Of a stretch of DNA of 64,000 nt, positions 55,077 to 61,871 are shown piece by piece. The stretch comes from Kitasatospora sp. MAP12-44 (GTDB taxonomy: Bacteria > Actinomycetota > Actinomycetes > Streptomycetales > Streptomycetaceae), in assembly GCF_029892095.1 (NCBI RefSeq), contig NZ_JARZAE010000004.1:434001-498000 (forward strand), given 5' to 3'. The position numbers were made by a program, and so were the translations under genes. The notes under the pieces were generated by a model. That model was not told where the DNA came from and did no database searches. It saw only the letters and a program-made list of their open reading frames with translations. The first letter of the stretch is position 1, and every line of letters starts with the position of its first letter.

Positions 55077-55331
55077 ATGGCCGGTGGAGAGCGCGGGCGC
55101 AGGGCTGCGATCGTCCGGTACTGGCGGGCTGTGGAACTGTTCAGCCCGCAGAAGGTCGACCGGGTGGATCCGTCGAAGGACGTCTACCCGGTGTGGGACG
55201 GCCGGCCGCTGCCCTGGGAGCCGGGCCACCGGCTCCGCCGGCGCTCGCCGGGCCACGGGCGGACCTGGCAACACACGGTGTACGCGGGGGTGTTCGAGCT
55301 GACCGCGCTGCGCGACACACTGCTCGCCTGA
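55077..55331 (+). pseudogene. N-terminal fragment of a large conserved protein (truncated)
   Basis: 84 residues: AAIVRYWRAVELFSPQKVDRVDP, PVWDGRPLPWEPGHRLRR and TWQHTVYAGVFEL. I recall this as the opening of long (about 1,000-residue) AAA-domain proteins common in streptomycetes. Here a stop follows at once and the region beyond (55332-55381) is not coding in that frame. Probably a remnant. Confidence 0.5.
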
Positions 55332-55381
55332 TTCGACACCTCCGGCTGGCTGACCGGTTGACCGTTCGAGCAGCGAACGGG

Positions 55382-55978
55382 TCAGGGGCGACCCCGGTGG
55401 CGGGCCCAGTCGGGGGCGAGGATGGACATGACGGTGGCGTCGACCCACTGACCGTCGTAGTGCAGGGCGTCCCGCAGGGTGCCCTCGGCGACGAAGCCGA
55501 GCTTCTCGTAGACGCGGCGGGCGCGGGGATTGAAGGCGTACACCTCCAACGCGATGCGGTGCAGGCCGAGTTGCTCGAAGCCGTGGGCGAGGATGAGGCG
55601 GCCGGCCTCGGTGCCGAGGCCCCGGCCCTGGCCTGAAGCGATCAGCAGGATACGGAAGTTGCAGCTTCGGTTGGCCTCGTCCCACTCATTGAGGACGACC
55701 TCGCCGACGCACGCCTCGGTGGCCAGGTCCACGATGGCGAGGTCGAGGCGGTCGGTCTGGGCGTTGCGCCAGAGGCGGAACTGCTCGGACTTCTCCGGGA
55801 CTTGAGGGCGCAGCGGGGCGTCGGAGTGGTTCGCACTGCCGGTCAGGCGCAGCAGTTCGCGGTCCTCGAAGACAGGGGCGAGGGCCGCCACGTCGCCCGG
55901 CTCGAAGGGGCGCAGTCGCACCCCGGAGCCGGTGAGGGTGGGCTTGAGGGTGAAGTCGGCGCGCGGAGTCTCGTTCAC
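55382..55978 (-). CDS. GNAT-family N-acetyltransferase (RimJ/RimL-like)
   Basis: 198 residues: VRLRPFEPGDVAALAPVFED opening, VGEVVLNEWDEANRSCNFRI, then the acetyl-CoA loop ASGQGRGLGTEAGRLILAHGFEQLGLHRIALEVYAFNPRARRVYEKLGFVAEGTLR. Typical of RimJ/L-type acetyltransferases that act on protein N-termini or small amines. It lies directly next to the left 35-bp repeat. Confidence 0.9.
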   Translation of the reverse strand: MNETPRADFTLKPTLTGSGVRLRPFEPGDVAALAPVFEDRELLRLTGSANHSDAPLRPQVPEKSEQFRLWRNAQTDRLDLAIVDLATEACVGEVVLNEWDEANRSCNFRILLIASGQGRGLGTEAGRLILAHGFEQLGLHRIALEVYAFNPRARRVYEKLGFVAEGTLRDALHYDGQWVDATVMSILAPDWARHRGRP

Positions 55979-55993
55979 CGGCTGATTCTCACT

Positions 55994-56028
55994 GCTTCAA
56001 CGGTGCTGCGGCAACGGGCTTTTCCGGT
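55994..56028. repeat. left 35-bp direct repeat flanking the radical SAM cassette
   Basis: Begins GCTTCAACGGTGCTGCGGCA and ends GGGCTTTTCCGGT, identical over 35 bases to 60286-60320. It lies 15 bases upstream of the GNAT start. The 138 bases to its right (56029-56166) have coding bias in one frame (PLEVRDLAAVTRWVAEQLG) but no start, and may be a gene remnant carried in. Confidence 0.85.
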
Positions 56029-56166
56029 CCCGACGGGCGATTTCCCCGTTCCCTTGGGCCTGAAGCCGCTGGAGGTCCGGGACCTGGCGGCCGTCACGCG
56101 CTGGGTCGCCGAGCAGCTCGGGATCGCCGAGGCGCTGCGGCCGGACGCCGTGGTTGGTTGCGGGTC

Positions 56167-57294
56167 TCAGCTGATCGCTGTTGACCAGCCACCGCGTGAC
56201 AGACGGATCTCCCCTTCCGGGGTGACGCGCGCTTCACTGCCGTAGAGGGGCAGGCCGCCTTCGACCAGCATCCGGGTTCGGATGCGCTCGACGTCCGTCC
56301 AGAGTCGGCGGGGGCCGGACTGGTGAACGGTCGGGGGCTCGTACCGTTCAGCGGTAGCCCGTGCCCACGAACCGTCAGGGTGGACGAGGTAGGCCGTTCG
56401 CCGGCCGGCCCGCTCCTCGAAGTCGATCTCCACCCCGGGCACGCTAATCGTGAGGAACGACCACACCTCCCACGCCTCGCGGATATCGGATACCGGATAC
56501 CGGCCTGTCGTGACCTCTTCGCCTTCCCCTTCGCGAGCGGTGTCGAAGGGGATTCCGGGCGGGTAGTCCGGGCCGGAACGGGTGACCATGAAACCGGCCC
56601 AGTCCCGTTCGATGTGCCCAACCGCTCCACCGTCTGCGGTCTTCCACGCCGTGAGGATCAGCGTCGTGCCTGCGATGGTGGTGACGATTCGTCCGCCCGG
56701 CCGGAGAGCTGTCAGCAGCGGAACGGGAACGGGCCGGAGCGCGACCGTGGAGACGATCCGATCGTACGAGCCTGGGATCGGCTCCTTGGTTACGTCGAGG
56801 GTCAGGAAATTCGAGCGTAGCCCCATGGCGGCAGTGCGCGACTGGGCCGCCTCGCTCAAGTATGCGTCCACATCCACGCTGGTCACTCGCCGGTCACCGA
56901 GCCGGTGCGCGGCAATCGCGGTCAGCCCGCCGGCCCCCGTGCCCACGTCCAACAGGTCATGTTCGGCGTTGATCCGCGCGTGCCTGAGCATCTTGACAGA
57001 GAGGCCTGTCAGCGTCGCAGACGACGTAATGCCCCCTGTCGGTCGGTCCCCCGGCTTTGCCAGGTCGGCGTGCTGACCACCCACGCTGGTGATGACTGAG
57101 ACGTTTCCGTAAGCACGGCTCGCCCAGAGGTCCGGGTCATCGGCACCGACCCGCAGGGACCACCCATCCTCCTCCCTCTCCCACCACCGAGGGATCAGCT
57201 CGTGACGCGGGGTGCGGGCAACAGGGTCTCGCCACCGCGAATCCGGGTCGGTGACGCTGTCGGCAAGCGCTGCCGCGTGCTGGTGCCATTCCAT
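56167..57294 (-). CDS. PIMT-like protein methyltransferase with C-terminal extension
   Basis: 375 residues. SAM-binding motif LLDVGTGAGGLTAIAAHRLGD (about 118-138), preceded by TPRHELIPRWW and SSATLTGLSVKMLRHARI as in protein-L-isoaspartate methyltransferases. A non-PIMT extension of about 150 residues follows (VWSFLTISVPGVEIDFEER). Extended PIMT-like enzymes methylate Asp side chains in RiPP maturation (forming aspartimides) as well as repairing isoaspartate. Being the last gene after a radical SAM gene (12-base gap), peptide modification is likely. Confidence 0.8.
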   Translation of the reverse strand: MEWHQHAAALADSVTDPDSRWRDPVARTPRHELIPRWWEREEDGWSLRVGADDPDLWASRAYGNVSVITSVGGQHADLAKPGDRPTGGITSSATLTGLSVKMLRHARINAEHDLLDVGTGAGGLTAIAAHRLGDRRVTSVDVDAYLSEAAQSRTAAMGLRSNFLTLDVTKEPIPGSYDRIVSTVALRPVPVPLLTALRPGGRIVTTIAGTTLILTAWKTADGGAVGHIERDWAGFMVTRSGPDYPPGIPFDTAREGEGEEVTTGRYPVSDIREAWEVWSFLTISVPGVEIDFEERAGRRTAYLVHPDGSWARATAERYEPPTVHQSGPRRLWTDVERIRTRMLVEGGLPLYGSEARVTPEGEIRLSRGGWSTAIS

Positions 57295-57306
57295 CTTGTG
57301 TGCCTT

Positions 57307-58323
57307 TCAGAAATTCGGAAGGCAGGACGGTGCCTGATTCGGGTTGCAGTCGCTATTGTCGTTCGGCGCGCCCCCTGCTTGGAACGTGAAGTCGTAAGCA
57401 GGGTCGCACGCTTCGGTGGTCGCGGGGTTACAGTCGTTGCTGTCGCTGGGCGGGCAATCCATCGTGACCACCGTGGCACCGTGGTTCTGTGCCTTTCCGG
57501 GGATGCCGGCTACCGTGGCTGTCCACTCCGGGCTGGCGAGGATATCAGCCAGTCGGCGTTGGAGGATGCTCGCCGGCTGAAGCCAGCGACCGAGCACGCA
57601 GGGGGAAACCGCGCCGTCCGGCATGACAGCCAGCCTCCCCCGGCCACAATTCCCGCACAGTGCGCTGATGTTCGGCTCACGGGTGGTCGCGCGTCCCACG
57701 CCCCGCACGTAGTCCAACGCCACGTGTTGGACACCAAGCAAGCGGAGTTCCTCTACCGCCAGGCGCTCGAGCTGCCCATCGTTGCAGCCGACGACTCCGG
57801 CCCGAATCGGGATGCCTCGCTTGACCGCCTCCACGATGTTCTGGCGGGTCCGCTGATGGCTTCCCACCACCTTCGTCACCTTGTCGTGCTCACCCGCATT
57901 GACGGAGTAGTACGAGGTGGCAAGCGTGACTCCGGGCTGAGACACCGCCGTCCAGGCCGACCCGGGCATGTGGAACAGGTTGGAGAAGACCTCGACCTTG
58001 CGTCCCCGACTCAGGGCGTGGTCGACGAGGCCCCTCCAGCCGGGGAACGTCGTCGGCTCTCCGCCGATCAACTGGACCTGAGCGATCCCGAGTTCAGCGG
58101 CCTGGTCGATTACGTCGCACCACTCGGCGTGCGTCATCGTGCCGTGCGTCCCGGTCGGTCCCGAGTCCGCGAAGCAGTGCGTGCACTGAAGCTGGCACTT
58201 GCCCGTAATCTCCAACTCGATCACGTGGGGCACGGCCAGGGCGGCGCTCATTGGCGGCTCCATGATCGCGGTCATAGCGGTTCCCTTCGTTTGGCTGTCG
58301 GGCATCTCACGTGTGTTGGTCAT
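57307..58323 (-). CDS. radical SAM/SPASM-like enzyme with a Cys-Asn-Pro-rich C-terminal tail
   Basis: 338 residues. The radical SAM motif CQLQCTHC (C43, C47, C50) is preceded by VIELEITG and followed by the GGEPTTFP loop. A SPASM-like cluster region CGNCGRGRLAVMPDGAVSPC (from about residue 222) is normal. The last about 50 residues are unusual: CPPSDSNDCNPATTEACDP, then TFQAGGAPNDNS and DCNPNQAPSC, i.e. two D-C-N-P-x4-C repeats. The tail may hold auxiliary cluster ligands or be a fused substrate peptide. ATGA overlap with the preceding small gene. Confidence 0.82.
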   Translation of the reverse strand: MTNTREMPDSQTKGTAMTAIMEPPMSAALAVPHVIELEITGKCQLQCTHCFADSGPTGTHGTMTHAEWCDVIDQAAELGIAQVQLIGGEPTTFPGWRGLVDHALSRGRKVEVFSNLFHMPGSAWTAVSQPGVTLATSYYSVNAGEHDKVTKVVGSHQRTRQNIVEAVKRGIPIRAGVVGCNDGQLERLAVEELRLLGVQHVALDYVRGVGRATTREPNISALCGNCGRGRLAVMPDGAVSPCVLGRWLQPASILQRRLADILASPEWTATVAGIPGKAQNHGATVVTMDCPPSDSNDCNPATTEACDPAYDFTFQAGGAPNDNSDCNPNQAPSCLPNF

Positions 58324-58556
58324 CCGGCGCTCCGCCGACTGTCGGCGTTCAGCCCAGCCAGCCGGCCGGACAGACTCTCGGCCCGGTCCGCGCGGCGCAC
58401 CTGTTCGGGCTCTCGGGTGATCTCGATACCGCCCTTGGCCGGACGGAGGTAGAGAACGCCGGCGCGGCGCTCCATGACGACCAGGACCGTACCTGACCTG
58501 CGGTCCACCACGTAGTCGCCAGCTGACAGGATGTCGCCGTTCCGGGTGGCGCTCAT
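58320..58556 (-). CDS. small conserved-type protein of the radical SAM operon, 78 residues
   Basis: Basic protein with GDYVVDRRSGTVLVVMERRAGVLYLRPAKGG, an SH3-like beta barrel pattern. No named domain. Overlaps both neighbours by four bases, so it is firmly in the operon. A partner or peptide-recognition protein is possible. Confidence 0.6.
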   Translation of the reverse strand: MSATRNGDILSAGDYVVDRRSGTVLVVMERRAGVLYLRPAKGGIEITREPEQVRRADRAESLSGRLAGLNADSRRSAG

Positions 58557-58879
58557 GTGCTCAACTCACCGCGCAAAGTGGGCAGTTCGGCCAACCTAGA
58601 GGGCACGATCTCGCCCGGGATGACCCGGCCATCGCAGTGCGCGTGTTCGTGGAGGAAATCAGCGATCGCCCGTACCGTTCGAACGCTCGCCCCGCCGATT
58701 TCCACATGGATGCCGTGGGGCATGAGGGTGACCCGGCCGCCTTCCAGCCCCGGAAGCGCGGGAAGACCGTTGACCGCAAGCCCGTCAACCAGATAGTCCA
58801 CAGCCCGCTGCGCAGCTTCGCGAAGATCGCCGGCCATGCGGTCATGCTGCGTCTCAACTCTGTTGTTTGTCACAGGCAT
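58553..58879 (-). CDS. small protein of the radical SAM operon, 108 residues
   Basis: Cytoplasmic, with AAQRAVDYLVDGLAVNGLPALPGLEG, RVTLMPHGIHVEIGGASVRTVRAIADFLHEH. Alternating beta strands and a helix. No known domain. ATG at 58879; overlaps the upstream gene by 26 bases. Confidence 0.6.
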   Translation of the reverse strand: MPVTNNRVETQHDRMAGDLREAAQRAVDYLVDGLAVNGLPALPGLEGGRVTLMPHGIHVEIGGASVRTVRAIADFLHEHAHCDGRVIPGEIVPSRLAELPTLRGELST

Positions 58880-59093
58880 TCAGTCCTTCGGCGATCAGTT
58901 CGGCAAGCATCAGGACCACATCGGGCCGAACCCGACCGAGGTCGACCAGAACCAACCCAGTCACCTCCGACGCCGGGTCGATGCACACCGAGGGCAGAGT
59001 GATGCCAGCACGGCCGAGCGTATCGACCAACTTCCTTGCTGCAACTGCTGCTTGGTGGCGCTGCTTGGCGATCTGTCTACTTAGGATCGACAC
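58854..59093 (-). CDS. first small protein of the radical SAM operon, 79 residues
   Basis: MSILSRQIAKQRHQAAVAARKLVDTLGRAG, then VCIDPASEVTGLVLVDLGRVRPDVVLMLAELIAEGL: one amphipathic helix, a strand and a helix. Function not recognised. It is divergent from the XRE gene across 106 bases, so it opens the operon. Confidence 0.6.
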   Translation of the reverse strand: MSILSRQIAKQRHQAAVAARKLVDTLGRAGITLPSVCIDPASEVTGLVLVDLGRVRPDVVLMLAELIAEGLNACDKQQS

Positions 59094-59170
59094 GAGCCGC
59101 TCCTCTCCGTAGTGGCTCGACTACCAGTGGGGCTACCATCTCGACTGCGGAGTGACTTCGCAACTCTCGG

Positions 59171-59187
59171 AACTCAAAAGGTGAGTT
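59171..59187. promoter_or_regulatory. operator-like palindrome before the XRE gene
   Basis: AACTCA (59171-59176) and TGAGTT (59182-59187) around five bases, 13 bases upstream of the XRE start and next to its GAGG ribosome site. It may be the autoregulatory site of the XRE protein for both divergent transcripts. Confidence 0.5.
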
Positions 59188-59199
59188 GAGGTAGCACCA

Positions 59200-60033
59200 A
59201 TGAACTTGAAGCCCCTTGACCCGTCATCCTCCCCGCGCGCGACCTTTGGGGACCAACTCCGCAGATCACGAAATGAGAGGGGCCTGACGCAGACTCAGCT
59301 AGGTGCGCTGCTGGGATGCTCCGGCGGGCACGTCTCCGGCCTGGAAACTGCCGTGAAGTCACCTGGACGTAAGTTCGCCGAGAGGGTCGATGCGGTACTC
59401 GGCACTGGGATGACTTTTCAGATCCTTTGGCAGGCGATCAGGAACCAGGCGTTCCTTGAGGGCTTCCCGGAGTACACCGCGCAGGAAGGCCACGCGACAG
59501 CGCTGCGGTTCTTTCAGACCCGGATCATTCCGGGGCTGCTGCAGACGGAGGAGTACGCGGCGGCCTGGGAGTCGGGACATGTCCAGCGCGGCAAGGTCAC
59601 ACAAGAACAGGCCGACGGACGGGTCAGCTTCCTGATGGACCGCCAGCGGATCTTGTCCAGGACCCCGGCGCCGGCGCTTCACTCGATCATGGATGAGATC
59701 TGCCTGCGCCGTCCGATCGGGGGACGTGGCGTGATGGCTCGGCAGCTCCGGCACCTCGAAGAGCTGTACCACCGACCCAAAACGACCATCCAGATTGCCC
59801 CTGACTCACTCGCAGAAGCACACCCCCTGAACCACCCGGTCACTTTCCTCACCATTCCGGGGCGCGTGATGCTTGGTTACACGGAGACCCTTCAACGTGG
59901 CTACCTGGAGAGGGATAGTGACACGGTGGAGAGTTGGGCCAGCGACTACGATCAACTTGCTGTCGAGGCACTGTCCCGAGCTGCTTCGCTGGCACTGATC
60001 CGCAGGCTGAGAGAGGAACTTGAACATGGGTGA
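59200..60033 (+). CDS. XRE-family regulator with DUF5753-like C-terminal domain
   Basis: 277 residues. Helix-turn-helix FGDQLRRSRNERGLTQTQLGALLGCSGGHVSGLETA. The rest (TRIIPGLLQTEEYAAAW, ALHSIMDEICLRRPIGG, QLRHLEELYHRPKTTIQIAPDS, SYTETLQRGYLE-like end) matches the long BldB/WhiJ-type partners called DUF5753. Such proteins act with a DUF397 peptide, encoded here by the overlapping next gene. Probably controls the divergent radical SAM operon. Confidence 0.92.
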   Translation: MNLKPLDPSSSPRATFGDQLRRSRNERGLTQTQLGALLGCSGGHVSGLETAVKSPGRKFAERVDAVLGTGMTFQILWQAIRNQAFLEGFPEYTAQEGHATALRFFQTRIIPGLLQTEEYAAAWESGHVQRGKVTQEQADGRVSFLMDRQRILSRTPAPALHSIMDEICLRRPIGGRGVMARQLRHLEELYHRPKTTIQIAPDSLAEAHPLNHPVTFLTIPGRVMLGYTETLQRGYLERDSDTVESWASDYDQLAVEALSRAASLALIRRLREELEHG

Positions 60034-60235
60034 GTTGGAGTTGACTAAGGCCACGTGGCGCACGAGCACGTACTCCGGCCAAGGGGGCGAGTGCGTCCAA
60101 GTTGCTGACGGCATCCTCGGCGTCATGCCTGTCCGCGACTCGAAGGACCCTGCGGGCCCTGCCCTGGTGTTCAGCGCTGACGCGTTCGCTGCGTTTGTTG
60201 CTGGGATCAAGGCGGGCGAGTTCGGGAGCGTCTGA
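60026..60235 (+). CDS. DUF397 protein, partner of the XRE regulator
   Basis: 69 residues: ATWRTSTYSGQGGECVQVADG, MPVRDSKDPAGPALVFSADAFAAFVAGIKAGEF, the standard DUF397 sequence. ATG 60026 overlaps the XRE stop by eight bases. The pair behaves as antagonist modules in Streptomyces development and in toxin-antitoxin-like switches. Confidence 0.95.
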   Translation: MGELELTKATWRTSTYSGQGGECVQVADGILGVMPVRDSKDPAGPALVFSADAFAAFVAGIKAGEFGSV

Positions 60236-60285
60236 CCAACTATGAGCCGCTGAAGCCCTTGCGAGACAGACGGAGTCTCACGGGG

Positions 60286-60320
60286 GCTTCAACGGTGCTG
60301 CGGCAACGGGCTTTTCCGGT
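60286..60320. repeat. right 35-bp direct repeat flanking the radical SAM cassette
   Basis: Identical to 55994-56028 over 35 bases. It lies between the DUF397 gene and the stop of the zinc-ribbon gene of the injection-system operon (60327), i.e. seven bases downstream of that gene's end. Confidence 0.85.
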
Positions 60321-60326
60321 GTCGGG

Positions 60327-61277
60327 TCAGCTGCGTTTGAAGAACTCCACCTCGGCGAGGGCGATTTCGCGTCCGGGTCCCGTTCCGGCCGTGGAGCGGA
60401 CGACGAGGGTCAGGCGCAGCACGTCGCTGATGCCGGTCACCACGGTCTGCGGGCCCGGCTTGTCGTTCAGGGTCACGGGCTGGGTGTGGACCTTTCCGTC
60501 CGATGCCGTGGCCAGCAGGTCCAGCGTCGTGGGCCGGGCCTGCTGCAGGTACTGCTGCGGATCGGTGGAGCAGCCGGTGTGGATGATGAGGTCCACCAGC
60601 CGGATCGGGGTGTGGAAGGTGAAGGTGATCGAGTCCCCGACCTGCGGCGCTCCCCAGTAGGTGTTGGTGAGGCCGTCGACGGCGGCGGACGCGGGATGGC
60701 CGGCGTCTGCGGCGCTCGCCGAGACCGTGGAGGGGGTGATGGCCGAGGCGCTGCGGAGCTTGTCCAGCACGTCCTCGTAGGCATTTCGGCCGGCCGGGTA
60801 GAACAGCACCCCGGCGAGCACCAGCACCGCCACCACGAGCAGCGCGATGATCCGGCGCAGGGCATTGCCGGAGCCGCCGATGCGCACGCGGCGCCGGAAC
60901 GGCCAGCGGGTGCGCCACCACGGCAGGGGCGGCGCGGGTTCGACGATGGTCAGCGGCGCCGCGCAGCGCCGGCAGAACCGCCGGTCGGGCCGGTTGGGGG
61001 TGCCGCACCGGGGGCAGGGCGGACCGTCCTGGGCGTCGTCGATCACGGACGGCCGGACGACCGGGCGTGGCCGGACGGGCTTGGCAGGCTGCACCGCCAG
61101 CGGGTCGGCGGGAGGCTCGGGGGCGGTCTCGGGGGCGGGCTCGGGCTGCGGCTGTGCCACGCCGGTGGTGGGGGTCGCCGTGGTGGACGTCCCCTGCCAG
61201 GCGAGGTAGGCGCCGCAGTTGCCGCAGAACTCGTCCCCGTCGCCGTTGGCGACTCCGCAGTCGGGGCACGTACGCAT
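60327..61277 (-). CDS. zinc-ribbon membrane protein with C-terminal discoidin-like domain, eCIS-associated
   Basis: 316 residues. An N-terminal zinc ribbon CPDCGVANGDGDEFCGNCG, a Pro/Glu/Thr-rich linker, a second ribbon CPRCGTPNRPDRRFCRRC (about 90-107), one membrane helix (IIALLVVAVLVLAGVLFY), then a beta-sandwich (ASAADAGHPASAAVDGLTNTYWGAPQVGDSITFTF) of the F5/8-type (NADase-type glycan-binding) group. Such proteins accompany actinomycete contractile injection systems. Three bases behind the tail gene; last gene of the operon. Confidence 0.82.
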   Translation of the reverse strand: MRTCPDCGVANGDGDEFCGNCGAYLAWQGTSTTATPTTGVAQPQPEPAPETAPEPPADPLAVQPAKPVRPRPVVRPSVIDDAQDGPPCPRCGTPNRPDRRFCRRCAAPLTIVEPAPPLPWWRTRWPFRRRVRIGGSGNALRRIIALLVVAVLVLAGVLFYPAGRNAYEDVLDKLRSASAITPSTVSASAADAGHPASAAVDGLTNTYWGAPQVGDSITFTFHTPIRLVDLIIHTGCSTDPQQYLQQARPTTLDLLATASDGKVHTQPVTLNDKPGPQTVVTGISDVLRLTLVVRSTAGTGPGREIALAEVEFFKRS

Positions 61278-61280
61278 CCG

Positions 61281-61871
61281 TCAGCTCTCCTCTCTCCCAC
61301 TCGGACTGAGCGGGCTGGGCGGGCTGGGCGGACCGGGCAGGAGCTGCACCCGGCAACTGAGGTGGACCGGGCAGGACGCCCTGACCACGGCCAGCACCTG
61401 CTCCTCGTCCACCACCGCCGTGCGCTCGGGCCAGACCCGTACCAGCAGCTCCCCCGAGGGCGCGGGCGGAAGCGCGGCGTCCGGCGTTGTGGACCAGGCC
61501 ACCCCGCCGCCGTCCACGATCTGTGCGCCCACCCCGAGGATCAGCCGCAGCCGCTCCTGCAGCCCCCGCCGGGTGCCGCGCCATCTGTGCAGTTCCACCG
61601 CCCGCTCGACCACCAGCCGACGCACCTCCTCCGGCCAGGCCGGGTCGGTCTCCACGGCGACCCAGGACGCCAGCCAGTCGAGGAAGTCCGCCGGGGCCAG
61701 GCGGGGTTGGAAGTAGGCGGTCAGGTTGTCCAGAGTGGCGAACACCGGGGCGAGGACGGTGTCCAGACCGGCGGTGAACCGCTGGGCGAAGTCGTCGTCG
61801 GCGTAGAGCGCGGGCAGCAGCGCGCCGATCGGGTGCCGGCTCGGCAGTTCCGGGACGGCGGAGCGGCTCAT
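61281..61871 (-). CDS. phage tail protein I-like baseplate component of an eCIS
   Basis: 196 residues: LPALYADDDFAQRFTAGLDTVLAPVFATLDNLTAYFQPRLAPADFLDWLASWVAVETDPAW and HRWRGTRRGLQERLRLILG, typical of the tail I (gpI-like) proteins that join baseplate wedges in R-type pyocins, Afp and streptomycete CIS particles. ATG overlaps the baseplate gene stop. Confidence 0.87.
   Translation of the reverse strand: MSRSAVPELPSRHPIGALLPALYADDDFAQRFTAGLDTVLAPVFATLDNLTAYFQPRLAPADFLDWLASWVAVETDPAWPEEVRRLVVERAVELHRWRGTRRGLQERLRLILGVGAQIVDGGGVAWSTTPDAALPPAPSGELLVRVWPERTAVVDEEQVLAVVRASCPVHLSCRVQLLPGPPSPPSPLSPSGREES

Noticed and set aside
56029..56166. Separate gene right of the left 35-bp repeat
   Set aside because: The bases have coding bias (RDLAAVTRWVAEQLG) but neither a start nor a recognisable family, and the frame runs into the end of the methyltransferase gene. 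Treated as a remnant.
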